Shown: piece by piece, positions 49,901 through 63,700 of the stretch | How the letters are laid out: each line of letters starts with the position of its first letter | Position numbering within the stretch: the first letter of the stretch is position 1 | Source of the DNA: Nemophila menziesii | Lineage: Eukaryota > Streptophyta > Magnoliopsida > Boraginales > Hydrophyllaceae | Length of the DNA stretch: 64,000 bases | Direction of reading: 5' to 3' | Assembly: GCA_029959085.1 (NCBI GenBank) | Contig: JARWIR010000036.1 | Span: forward strand, 1,674,001 to 1,738,000 | Made by a program: the position numbers and the translations under genes | The notes under the pieces: generated by a model | Database searches by the model: none | Seen by the model: the letters and a program-made list of their open reading frames with translations, nothing else | Told to the model about the DNA's origin: nothing

Positions 49901-52900
49901 TATTTTTTCTAAAACGTGTCATTTTGTGGGTTAAAACTCACGCATTTTGCCAGATTTTTTTGCACAACCAAAAATTGACTTTTCTTGTCTATTAGCTTGA
50001 GGATATGGTAATATGACATACCAGAACGAAAATGGGTCAATTCGTGGTTCTATACATATGAATTTATATTTTTTCTAAAACACGCCATTTTGTGGGTTAA
50101 CACTCACGCTTTTTGCCAGATTTTTTTTTCAGAACCAAAAATTGATTTTTCTTGTCTATTAGCTTAGGATATGGTATTATGATATACCAAAACAAAAACG
50201 GGTCAATTCATGGTTATATACTTATGGTTTTGTATTTTTTCTAAAACGTGTCATTTTGTGGGTTAACACTCACGCATTTTGCCAGGTTTTTTTGCAGAAC
50301 TTAACATTGATTTTTCTTGTCTATTAGCTTGAGGATATGGTATTATGATATACCAGAAATAAAACGGGTCAATTCGTGGTTATATACTTATTATTTAGTA
50401 TTTTTTCTAAAACGCGTCATTTTGTTGGTTAACAGTCACGCATTTTGCCAGATTTTTTTGCAGAACCAAAAATTGATTTTTCTTGTATATTAGCTTGAGG
50501 ATATGGTATTATGACATACCAGAACGAAAACGGGTCAATTCGTGGTTATATACTTATGATTTTGTATTTTTTCAAAAACGCGCCATTTTGTGGGTTAACA
50601 CTCACGCATTTTGCCAGATTTTTTTGCAGAACCAAAAATTGATTTTTCTTGTCTATTAGCTTGAGGATATGGTATTATGATATACCAGAATGAAAACGGG
50701 TCAATTCGTGGTTATATACTTATGATTTTGTATTTTTTCTAAAACGTGTCATTTTGTGGGTTAACACTCACGCATTTTGCCAGATTTTTTTCCAGAACCA
50801 AAAATTGATTTTTCTTGTCTATTAGCTTGAGGATATGGTAATATGATATTCCAGACGAAAACGGGTCAATTCGTGGTTCTATACTTATGATTTTGTATTT
50901 TTTCAAAAACGCGCCATTTTGTGGGTTAACACTCACGCATTTTGCCATATTTTTTTGCATAACCAAAAATTGATTAGCTTAGGATATGGTATTATGATAT
51001 ACCAGAACAAAAACGGGTCAATTCGTGGTTCTATACTTATGATTTTGTATTTTTTCTAAAACGTGTCATTTTGTGGGTTAACACTGACGCATTTTGCCAG
51101 ATTTTTTTGCAGAACCAAAAATTGAGTTTTCTTGTCTATTAGCTTGAGGATATGGTAATATGACATACCAGAACGAAAATGGGTCAATTCGTGGTTCTAT
51201 ACATATGAATTTATATTTTTTCTAAAACGCGCCATTTTGTGGGTTAACACTCACGCTTTTTGCCAGATTTTTTTTTCAGAACCAAAAATTGATTTTTCTT
51301 GTCTATTAGCTTGAGGATATTGTAATATGATATACCAGAAATAAAACGGGTCAATTCGTGGTTATATACTTAATATTTAGTATTTTTTCTAAAACGCGCC
51401 ATTTTGTGGGTTAACACTCACGCATTTTGCCAGATTTTTTTGCAGAACCAAAAATTGATTTTTCTTGTCTATTAGCTTGAGGATATGGTATTATGATATA
51501 CCAGAACGAAAACGGGTCAATTCGTGGTTATATACTTATGATTTTGTATTTTTTCTAAAACGTGTCATTTTGTGGGTTAACACTCACGCATTTTGCCTGA
51601 TTTTTTTTCCAGAACAAAAAATTGATTTTTCTTGTCTATTAACTTGAGGATATGGTATTATGATATACCAGAACGAAAACGGGTCAATTCGTGGTTATAT
51701 ACTTATGATTTTGTATTTTTTCTAAAACGTGTCATTTTGTGGGTTAACACTCACGCATTTTGCCAGGTTTTTTTGCAGAACCAAACATTGATTTTTCTTG
51801 TCTATTAGCTTGAGGATATGGTATTATGATATACCAGAAATAAAACGGGTCAATTCGTGGTTATATACTTATTATTTAGTATTTTTTCTAAAACGCGTCA
51901 TTTTGTTGGTTAACACTCACGCATTTTGCCAGATTTTTTTGCAGAACCAAAAATTGATTTTTCTTGTCTATTAGCTTGAGGATATGGTATTATGATATAC
52001 CAGAACGAAAACGGGTCAATTCGTGGTTATATACTTATGATTTTGTATTTTTTCAAAAACGCGCCATTTTGTGGGTTAACACTCACGCATTTTGCCTTAT
52101 TTTTTTGCAGAACCAAAAATTGATTTTTCTTGTCTATTAGCTTGAGGATATGGTATTATGATATACCAGAATGAAAACGGGTCAATTCGTGGTTATATAC
52201 TTATGATTTTGTATTTTTTCTAAAACGTGTCATTTTGTGGGTTAACACTCACGCATTTTGCCAGATTTTTTTCCTGAACCAAAAATTGATTTTTCTTGTC
52301 TATTAGCTTGAGGATATGGTAATATGATATTCCAGACGAAAACGGGTCAATTCGTGGTTCTATACTTATGATTTTGTATTTTTTCAAAAACGCGCCATTT
52401 TGTGGGTTAACACTCACGCATTTTGCCATATTTTTTTGCATAACCAAAAATTGATTAGCTTAGGATATGGTATTATGATATACCAGAACAAAAACGGGTC
52501 AATTCGTGGTTCTATACTTATGATTTTGTATTTTTTCTAAAACGTGTCATTTTGTGGGTTAAAACTCACGCATTTTGCCAGATTTTTTTGCAGAACCAAA
52601 AATTGACTTTTCTTGTCTATTAGCTTGAGGATATGGTAATATGACATACCAGAACGAAAATGGGTCAATTCGTGGTTCTATACATAAGAATTTATATTTT
52701 TTCTAAAACGCGCCATTTTGTGGGTTAACACTCACGCTTTTTGCCAGATTTTTTTTTCAGAACCAAAAATTGATTTTTCTTGTCTATTAGCTTAGGATAT
52801 GGTATTATGATATACCAAAACAAAAACGGGTCAATTCATGGTTATATACTTATGGTTTTGTATTTTTTCTAAAACGTGTCATTTTGTGGGTTAACACTCA

Positions 52901-55900
52901 CGCATTTTGCCAGGTTTTTTTGCAGAACTTAACATTGATTTTTCTTGTCTATTAGCTTGAGGATATGGTATTATGATATACCAGAAATAAAACGGGTCAA
53001 TTCGTGGTTATATACTTATTATTTAGTATTTTTTCTAAAACGCGTCATTTTGTTGGTTAACAGTCACGCATTTTGCCAGATTTTTTTGCAGAACCAAAAA
53101 TTGATTTTTCTTGTATATTAGCTTGAGGATATGGTATTATGATATACCAGAACGAAAACGGGTCAATTCGTGGTTATATACTTATGATTTTGTATTTTTT
53201 CAAAAACGCGCCATTTTGTGGGTTAACACTCACGCATTTTGCCTTATTTTTTTGCAGAACCAAAAATTGATTTTTCTTGTCTATTAGCTTGAGGATATGG
53301 TATTATGATATACCAGAATGAAAACGGGTCAATTCGTGGTTATATACTTATGATTTTGTATTTTTTCTAAAACGTGTCATTTTGTGGGTTAACACTCACG
53401 CATTTTGCCAGATTTTTTTCCAGAACCAAAAATTGATTTTTCTTGTCTATTAGCTTGAGGATATGGTAATATGATATTCCAGACGAAAACGGGTCAATTC
53501 GTGGTTCTATACTTATGATTTTGTATTTTTTCAAAAACGCGCCATTTTGTGGGTTAACACTCACGCATTTTGCCATATTTTTTTGCATAACCAAAAATTG
53601 ATTAGCTTAGGATATGGTATTATGATATACCAGAACAAAAACGGGTCAATTCGTGGTTCTATACTTATGATTTTGTATTTTTTCTAAAACGTGTCATTTT
53701 GTGGGTTAAAACTCACGCATTTTGCCAGATTTTTTTGCAGAACCAAAAATTGACTTTTCTTGTCTATTAGCTTGAGGATATGGTAATATGACATACCAGA
53801 ACGAAAATGGGTCAATTCGTGGTTCTATACATATGAATTTATATTTTTTCTAAAACGCGCCATTTTGTGGGTTAACACTCACGCTTTTTGCCAGATTTTT
53901 TTTTCAGAACCAAAAATTGATTTTTCTTGTCTATTAGCTTAGGATATGGTATTATGATATACCAAAACAAAAACGGGTCAATTCATGGTTATATACTTAT
54001 GGTTTTGTATTTTTTCTAAAACGTGTCATTTTGTGGGTTAACACTCACGCATTTTGCCAGGTTTTTTTGCAGAACTTAACATTGATTTTTCTTGTCTATT
54101 AGCTTGAGGATATGGTATTATGATATACCAGAAATAAAACGGGTCAATTCGTGGTTATATACTTATTATTTAGTATTTTTTCTAAAACGCGTCATTTTGT
54201 TGGTTAACAGTCACGCATTTTGCCAGATTTTTTTGCAGAACCAAAAATTGATTTTTCTTGTCTATTAGCTTGAGGATATGGTATTATGATATACCAGAAC
54301 GAAAACGGGTCAATTCGTGGTTATATACTTATGATTTTGTATTTTTTCAAAAACGCGCCATTTTGTGGGTTAACACTCACGCATTTTGCCATATTTTTTT
54401 GCACAACCAAAAATTGATTTTTCTTGTCTATTAGCTTGAGGATATGGTATTATGATATACCAGAATGAAAACGGGTCAATTCATGGTTATATACTTATGA
54501 TTTTGTATTTTTTCTAAAACGTGTCATTTTGTGGGTTAACACTCACGCATTTTGCCAGATTTTTTCCAGAACCAAAAATTGATTTTTCTTGTCTATTAGC
54601 TTGAGGATATGGTAATATGATATTCCAGACGAAAACGGGTCAATTCGTGGTTCTATACTAATGACTTTGTATTTTTTCAAAAACGCGCCATTTTGTGGGT
54701 TAACACTCACGCATTTTGCCATATTTTTTAGCATAACCAAAAATTGATTAGCTTAGGATATGGTATTATGATATACCAGAACAAAAACGGCTCAATTCGT
54801 GGTTCTATACTTATGATTTTGTATTTTTTCTAAAACGTGTCATTTTGTGGGTTAACACACACGCATTTTGCCAGATTTTTTTGCAGAACCAAAAATTGAC
54901 TTTTCTTGTCTATTAGCTTGAGGATATGGTAATATGACATACCAGAACGAAAATGGATCAATTCGTGGTTCTATACATATGAATTTGTATTTTTTCTAAA
55001 ACGCGCCATTTTGTGGGTTAACACTCACGCTTTTTGCCAGATTTTTTTTTTCAGAACCAAAAATTGATTTTTCTTGTCTATTAGCTTAGGATATGGTATT
55101 ATGATATACCAGAACAAAAACGGGTCAATTCATGGTTATATACTTATGATTTTGTATTTTTTCTAAAACGTGTCATTTTGTGGGTTAACACTCACGCATT
55201 TTGCCAGGTTTTTTTGCAGAACTTAACATTGATTTTTCTTGTCTATTAGCTTGAGGATATGGTATTATGATATACCAGAAATAAAACGGGTCAATTCGTG
55301 GTTATATACTTATTATTTAGTATTTTTTCTAAAACACGTCATTTTGTTGGTTAACAGTCACGCATTTTGCCAGATTTTTTTGCAGAACCAAAAATTGATT
55401 TTTCTTGTCTATTAGCTTGAGGATATGCTATTATGATATACCAGAACGAAAACGGGTCAATTCGTGGTTATATACTTATGATTTTGTATTTTTTCAAAAA
55501 CGCGCCATTTTGTGGGTTAACACTCACGCATTTTGCCATATTTTTTTGCAGAACCAAAAATTGATTTTTCTTGTCTATTAGCTTTAGGATATGGTATTAT
55601 GATATACCAGAATGAAAACGGGTCAATTCGTGGTTATATACTTATGATTTTGTATTTTTTCTAAAACGTGTCATTTTGTGTGTTAACACTCACGCATTTT
55701 GCCAGATTTTTTTCCAGAACCAAAATTTGATTTTTCTTGTCTATTAGCTTGAGGATATGGTAATATGATATTCCAGACGAATACGGGTCAATTCGTGGTT
55801 CTATACTTATGATTTTGTATTTTTTAAAAAACGCGCCATTTTGTGGGTTAACACTCACGCATTTTGCCATATTTTTTTGCATAACCAAAAATTGATTAGC

Positions 55901-57070
55901 TTAGGATATGGTATTATGATATACCAGAACAAAAACGGGTCAATTCGTGGTTCTATACTTATGATTTTGTATTTTTTCTAAAACGTGTCATTTTGTGGGT
56001 TAACACTCACGCATTTTGCCAGGTTTTTTTGCAGAACCAAAAATTGACTTTTCTTGTCTATTAGCTTGAGGATATGGTAATATCACATACCAGAACGAAA
56101 ATGGGTCAATTCGTGGTTCTATACATATGAATTTGTATTCTTTCTAAAACGCGCCATTTTGTGGGTTAACACTCACGCTTTTTGCCAGATTTTTTTTTCA
56201 GAACCAAAAATTGATTTTTCTTGTCTATTAGCTTAGGATATGGTATTATGATATACCAGAACAAAAACGGGTCAATTCATGGTTATATACTTATGATTTT
56301 GTATTTTTTCTAAAACGTGTCATTTTGTGGGTTAACACTCACGCATTTTGCCAGGTTTTTTTGGAGAACCAAACATTGATTTTTCTTGTCTATTAGCTTG
56401 AGGATATGGTATTATGATATACCAGAAATAAAACGGGTCAATTCGTGGTTATATACTTATTATTTAGTATTTTTTCTAAAACGCGTCATTTTGTTGGTTA
56501 ACAGTCACGCAATTTGCCAGATTTTTTGGCAGAACCAAAAATTGATTTTTCTTATCTATTAGCTTGAGGATGTGGTATTATGATATACCAGAACTAAAAC
56601 GGGTCAATTCGTGGTTATATACTTATGATTTTGTATTTTTTCAAAAACGCGCCATTTTGTGGGTTAACACTCACGCATTTTGCCAGATTTTTTTGCAGAA
56701 CCAAAAATTGATTTTTCTTGTCTATTAGCTTGAGGATATGGTATTATGATATACCAGAATGAAAACGGGTCAATTCATGGTTATATACTTATGATTTTGT
56801 ATTTTTTCTAAAACATGTCATTTTGTGGGTTAACACTCACGCATTTTGCCTGATTTTTTTCCAGAACCAAATATTGATTTTTCTTGTCTATTAGCTTGAG
56901 GATATGGTAATATGATATTCCAGATGAAAACGGGTCAATTCGTGGTTCTATACTTATGATTTTGTATTTTTTCAAAAACGCGCCATTTTGTGGGTTAACA
57001 CTCACGCATTTTGCCATATTTTTTTGCATAACCAAATATTGATTAGCTTAGGATATGGTATTATGATATA
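46921..57070. repeat. 7-monomer higher-order repeat of 1,147 bp with a 9-monomer variant
   Basis: The diagnostic monomer with ttccaga(c/t)g is at 46921, 47568, 48219, 49705, 50852, 52333, 53480, 54626, 55774 and 56921. Spacings are 647, 651, 1486, 1147, 1481, 1147, 1146, 1148 and 1147. Five units are therefore 7 monomers long and two are 9 (two monomers more). A 1147 plus 1481 pair makes a 2,628-bp, 16-monomer block copied in tandem (for example 48837 and 51465, offset 2,628). Each 7-mer contains one 151-bp monomer lacking about 15 bases between aaaattgatt and agctt, which accounts for 6 x 166 + 151. Confidence 0.85.
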
Positions 57071-60000
57071 CCAGAACAAAAACGGGTCAATTCGTGGTTC
57101 TATACTTATGATTTTGTATTTTTTCTAAAACGTGTCATTTTGTGGGTAACACTCACACATTTTGCCAGATTTTTTTTGCAGAACCAAAAATTGATTTGTC
57201 TTGTCTATTAGCTTGAGGATATGGTAATATGACATACCAGAACGAAAACGGGTCAATTCGTGGTTCTATACATATGAATTTGTATTTTTTCTAAAACGCG
57301 CCATTTTGTGGGTTAACACTCACGCATTTTGTCAGATTTTTTTTTCAGAACCAAAAATTTATTTTTCTTGTCTATTAGCTTAGGCTATGGTATTATGATA
57401 TAACAGAACAAAAACGGGTCAATTCGTGGTTATATACTTATGATTTTGTATTTTTTCTAAAACGTGTCATTTTGTGGGTTGCACTCATGCATTTTGCCAG
57501 ATTTTTTTTTGCAGAACCAAAAATTGATTTTTCTTGTCTATTAGCTTGAGGATATGGTAATATGATATACAAGAACAAAAACGGGTCAATTCGTGGTTCT
57601 ATACATATGATTTTGTATTTTTTCTAAAACGCGCCATTTTGTGGGTTAACACTCACGCATTTTGCCAGATTTTTTTGTAGAACCAAAAATTGATTTTTCT
57701 TGTCTATTAGCTTGAGGATATGGTGTTATGATATACTAGAATGAAAACGGGTCAATTCGTGGTTATATACTTATGATTTTTTTTTAAAAAAAATACTCCA
57801 TTTTTTGGGTTAACACTCACGCATTTTGCTAGATTTTTTTGCAGAACCATAAATTGATTTTTCTTGTCTATTAGCTTGATGCTATGGTATTATGATATAC
57901 CAGAACGAAAACGGGTCAATTCGTGCTTATATACTTATGATTTTGTATTTTTTCTAAAACGTGTCTTTTTGTGGGTTAACACTCACGCATTTTGCCAGAT
58001 TTTTTTGCAGAACCAAACATTGATTTTTCTTGTCTATTAGCTTGAGGATATGGTATTATGATATACCAGAAAGAAAACGGGTCAATTCGTGGTTATATAC
58101 TTATTATTTAGTATTTTTTCTAAAACGCGTTATTTTGTTGGTTAACACTCACGCATTTTGCTAGATTTTTTTGCAGAACCATAAATTGATTTTTCTTGTC
58201 TATTAGCTTGATGCTATGGTATTATGATATACCAGAACGAAAACGGGTCAATTCGTGCTTATATACTTATGATTTTGTATTTTTTCTAAAACGTGTCATT
58301 TTGTGGGTTAACACTCACGCATTTTGCCAGATTTTTTTGCAGAACCAAACATTGATTTTTCTTGTCTATTAGCTTGAGGATATGGTATTATGATATACCA
58401 GAAAGAAAACGGGTCAATTCGTGGTTATATACTTATTATTTAGTATTTTTTCTAAAACGCGTCATTTTGTTGGTTAACACTCACGCATTTTGCCAGATTT
58501 TTTTGCAGAATCGAAAATTGATTTTTCTTGTCTATTAGCTTGAATATTTGGTATTATGATATACTAGAACGAAAACGGGTCAATTTGTGGTTATATACTT
58601 ATGATTTTGTATTTTTTCAAAAACACGCCATTTTGTGGGTTAACACTCACGCATTTTGCAAGATTTTTTTGCAGAACCAAAAATTAATTTTAATTGTCTA
58701 TTAGCTTGAGGCTATGGTATTATGATATACCAGAACAAAAACGGGTGAATTCGTGGTTATATACTAATGATTTTGTATTTTTTTCAAAAACGCGCCATTT
58801 TGTGGGTTAACACTCACGCATTTTGCCAGATTTTTTTTCAGAACCAAAAATTGATTTTTCTTGTCTATTAGCTTAGGATATGGTATTATGATATACCAGA
58901 ACAAAAACGGGTCAATTCGTGGTTATATACTTATGATTTTGTATTTTTTCTAAAACGTGTCATTTTGTGGGTTTAACACTCACGCATTTTGCCAGATTTT
59001 TTTGCAGAACCAAAAATTGATTTTTCTTGTCTATTAGCTTGAGGATATGGTAATATGACATACCAGAACGAAAACGGGTCAATTCTTGGTTCTATACATA
59101 TGAATTTGTATTTTTTCTAAAACGCGCCATTTTGTGGGTTAACACTCACGCATTTTGCCAGATTTTTTTTCAGAACCAAAAATTGATTTTTCTTGTCTAT
59201 TAGCTTAGGATATGGTATTATGATATAACAGAACAAAAACGGGTCAATTCGTGGTTATATACTTATGATTTTGTATTTTTTCTAAAACGTGTCATTTTGT
59301 GGGTTAACACTCATGCATATTGCCAGATTTTTTTGCAGAACCAAAAATTGATTTTTCTTGTCTATTAGCTTGAGGATATGGTATTATGATATACCAGAAC
59401 AAAAACGGGTCAATTCGTGGTTATATACTTATTATTTTGTATTTTTTCTAAAACGCGACATTTTGTGGGTTAACACTCACGCATTTTGCCAGATTTTTTT
59501 GCAGAACCAAAAATTGATTTTTATTGTCTATTAGCTTGAGGATATGGTAATATGATATACCAGAATAAAACGGGTAAATTCATGGTTATATAATTATGAT
59601 TTTGTATTTTTTCTAAAACGCGCCATTTTGTGGGTTAACACTCACGCATTTTGCCAGATTTTTTTGCAGAACCATAAATTTATTTTTCTTGTCTATTAGC
59701 TTGATGCTATGGTATTATGATATACCAGAACGAAAATGGGTCAATTCGTGGTTATATACTTATGATTTTGTATTTTTTTAAAAACGCGCCATTTTGTGGG
59801 TTAACACTCACGCATTTTGCCAGATATTTTTGCAGAACCAAAAATTGATTTTTCTTGTCTATTAGCTTGAGGATATGGTATTATGATATACCAGAATGAA
59901 AACGGGTCAATTCGTGGTTATATACTTATTATTTTGTATTTTTTCTAAAACGTGTCATTTTGTGGGTTAACACTCACGCATTTTGCCAGATTTTTTTGCG

Positions 60001-60149
60001 GAAACAAACATTTATTTTTCTTGTCTATTAACTTGAGGATATGGTATTATGATATACTAGAACGAAAACGGGTCAATTCGTGGTTATATACTTATGATTT
60101 TGTATTTTTTTTAAAACGCGCCATTTTGTGGGTTAACACTCACGCATTT

Positions 60150-60730
60150 TGCCAGATTTTATGACGGAACCAAAAATTGACGCTTCTTGTTTACTAGCTT
60201 TAGGATATGGTATTATGAAATTTCAGAATAGAAACGGGTCAATTCCTGGTTATATACTTATGATTTTGTAATTTTTCTAAAACACGTCATTTGTGGGTTA
60301 ACACTCACGCATTTTGCCAGATTTTATGCAGGAACCAAAAATTACCGTTTCTTGTTTATTAGCTTGAGGATACCGTATTATGATATTTCATAACAGAAAC
60401 GGGTCAATTCGTGGTTATATACTTATGTTTTGTATTTTTTTCTAAAAGGCGCCCTTTTGTGGGTTAAGTTAACACTCACGCATATTGCCAGATTTTATGA
60501 CGGAACAAAAAATTGACGTCTCTTGTTCATTAGCTTGAGGATATCCTATTATGATATTTTAGAACAAAAATGGGTCAATTAGTGGTTATATACTAATGAT
60601 TTTGTATTTTTTTTCTAAAACACGTCATTTTGCGGGTTAACACTTATGTAGTTTGCTACATTTTATTACAGAACCAAAAATTCACGTTTCTTGTTTATTA
60701 GCTTGAGGATATGGTATTATGATATATAAG
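60150..60730. repeat. Island of about four divergent satellite monomers
   Basis: Here the T tract is replaced by gattttatgacgg or gattttatgcagg, and ttgattttt by ttgacg or ttaccg. The dyad's right arm becomes atttca or attttaga. The unit order and length are still those of the family. The flanks on both sides are ordinary monomers. Confidence 0.8.
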
Positions 60731-63700
60731 AATGAAAACGTGTCAATTTGTGGTTATATACTTATGATTTTGTATTTTTTCAAAAACACGCCATTTTGTG
60801 GGTTAACACTCACGCATTTTGCAAGATTTTTTTGCAGAACCAAAACTTAATTTTTATTGTCTATTAGCTTGAGGCTATGGTATTATGATATACCAGAACA
60901 AAAACGGGTGAATTCGTGGTTATATAGTTATGATTTTGTATTTTTTTCAAAAACGCGCCATTTTGTGGGTTAACACTCACGCATTTTGCCAGATTTTTTT
61001 TCAAAACCAAAAATTAATTTTTCTTGTCTATTAGCTTAGGATATGGTATTATGATATACGAGAACAAAAACGGGTCAATTCGTGGTTATATACTTATGAT
61101 TTTGTATTTTTTTCTAAAACGCGCCATTTTGTGGTTTTAACACTCACGCTTTTTGCCAGATTTTTTTACAAAATCAAAAATTGATTTTTCTTGTCTATTA
61201 GCTTGATATTATGGTATTATGATATACCAGAACGAAAATGGGTCAATTTGTGGTTATATACTTATGATTTTGTATTTTTTCTAAAACGCGCCATTTTGTG
61301 GGTTAAACCTCACCCATTTTGCCAGATTTTTTTTGCAGAACCAAAAATTGATTTTTCTTTTCTATTAGCTTGAGGATATGGTATTATGGTATATCAGAAA
61401 AAAGGGGGTCAATTCGTGCTTATATACTTATGATTTTGTATTTTTTCAAAAACGCGTCATTTTGTGGGTTAACACTCACGCATTTTGCCAGATTTTTTTG
61501 CAGAACCAAAAATTGATTTTTCTTGTCTATTAGCATGAGGATATGGTATTATGATATACCAGAACGAAAACGGGTCAATTCGTATTTATATACTTATGAT
61601 TTTGTAATTTTTTCAAAAACGCGCCATTTTGTGGGTTAACACTCACGCATTTTGCCTGATTTTTTTGCAGAACCAAAAAATTGATTTTTCTTGTCTATTA
61701 GCTTGAGGATATGGTATTATGATATACCATAACGAAAACGGGTGAATTCGTGCTTATATACTTATGATTTTGTATTTTTTCTAAAACGTGTCATTTTGTG
61801 GGTGTTAACTCACGCATTTTGCCAGATTTTTTTGCAGAACCAAAAATTGGTTTTTCTTGTCTATTAGCTTGAGGATATGGTATTATGATATACTAGAACG
61901 AAAACGGGTCAATTCGTGGTTATATACTTATGATTTTGTATTTTTCTAAAACGCGCCATTTTGTGGGTTTAAAACTCACGCATTTTGCCAGATTTTTTTG
62001 CAGAACCAAAAATTGATTTTTCTTGTCTATTAGCTTGAGGATATGGTAATATGACATACCAGAACGAAAACGGGTCAATTCGTGGTTCTATACATATGAA
62101 TTTGTATTTTTTCTAAAACGCGCCATTTTGTGGGTTAACACTCACGCATTTTGCCAGATTTTTTTCAGAACCAAAAATTGATTTTTCTTGTCTATTAGCT
62201 TAGGATATGGTATTATGATATACCAGAACAAAAACGGGTCAATTCGTGGTTATATACTTATGATTTTGTATTTTTTCTAAAACGTGTCATTTTGTGGGTT
62301 AACACTCATGCATTTTGCCAGATTTTTTTGCAGAACCAAAAATAGATTTTTCTTGTCTATTAGCTTGAGGATATGGTATTTTGATATACCAGAACAAAAA
62401 CGGGTCAATTCGTGGTTATATACTTATGATTTTGTATGTTTTCTAAGAACGCGACATTTTGTGGGTTAATACTCACGCATTTTGCCAGATTTTTTCGCAG
62501 AACCAAAAATTGATTTTTTTTCTTGTCTATTAGCTTGAGGATATGGTAATATGATATACCAGAATAAAAACGGGTCAATTCGTGGTTCTATACATATGAT
62601 TTTGTATTTTTTCTAAAACGCGCCTTTTTGTGGGTTAACACTCACGCATTTTGCCAGATTTTTTTGTAGAACCAAAAATTGATTTTTCTTGTCTATTAGC
62701 TTGAGGATATGGTGTTATGATATACTAGAATGAAAATGGGTCAATTCGTGGTTATATACCTATGATTTGTTTTTTCAAAAATGCGCCATTTTGTGGGTTA
62801 ATACTCACGCATTTTGCCAGATTTTTTTGCAGAACCAAAAATTGATTTTTATTGTCTATTAGCTTGATGCTATGGTATTATGATATACCAGAACAAAAAC
62901 GGGTAAATTCATGGTTATATACTTATGATTTTGTATTTTTTCAAAAACACGCTATTTTTTGGGTTAACACTCACGCATTTTGCTAGATTTTTTTGCAGAA
63001 CCTTAAATTGATTTTTCTTGTCTATTAGCTTGATGCTATGGTATTATGATATACCAGAACGAAAACGGGTCAATTCGTGGTTATATACTTATGATTTTGT
63101 ATTTTTTCTAAAACGTGTCATTTTGTGGGTTAACACTCACGCATTTTGCCAGATTTTTTTGCAGAACCAAACATTGATTTTTCTTGTCTATTAGCTTGAG
63201 GATATGGTATTACGATATACCAGAAAGAAAATGGGTCAATTCGTGGTTATATACTTATTATTTAGTATTTTTTCTAAAACGCGTCATTTTGTTGGTTAAC
63301 ACTCACGCATTTTGCCAGATTTTTTTGCAGAACCGAAAATTGATTTTTCTTGTCTATTAGCTTGAATATTTGGTATTATGATATACTAGAACGCAAATGG
63401 GTCAATTTGTGGTTATATACTTATGATTTTGTATTTTTTCAAAAACACGCCATTTTGTGGGTTAACACTCACGCATTTTGCAAGATTTTTTTGCAGAACC
63501 AAAAATTAATTTTTATTGTCTATTAGCTTGAGGCTATGGTATTATGATATACCAGAACAAAAACGGGTGAATTCGTGGTTATATACTTATGATTTTGTAT
63601 TTTTTTCAAAAACGCGCCATTTTGTGGGTTAACACTCACGCATTTTGCCAGATTTTTTTTCAGAACCAAAAATTGATTTTTCTTGTCTATTAGCTTAGGA

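Noticed and set aside
47455..57035. Recurring 75-codon ORF on the minus strand, about nine copies
   Set aside because: It repeats with the satellite higher-order unit, spans monomer borders, has no family resemblance and exists only because this monomer variant lacks stops in that frame.
46921..57070. Assembly artefact as the sole explanation of the exact repeats
   Set aside because: Copies differ by scattered substitutions and small gaps (for example six extra bases near 48610), which argues for real copies. Read-level support still cannot be judged here.
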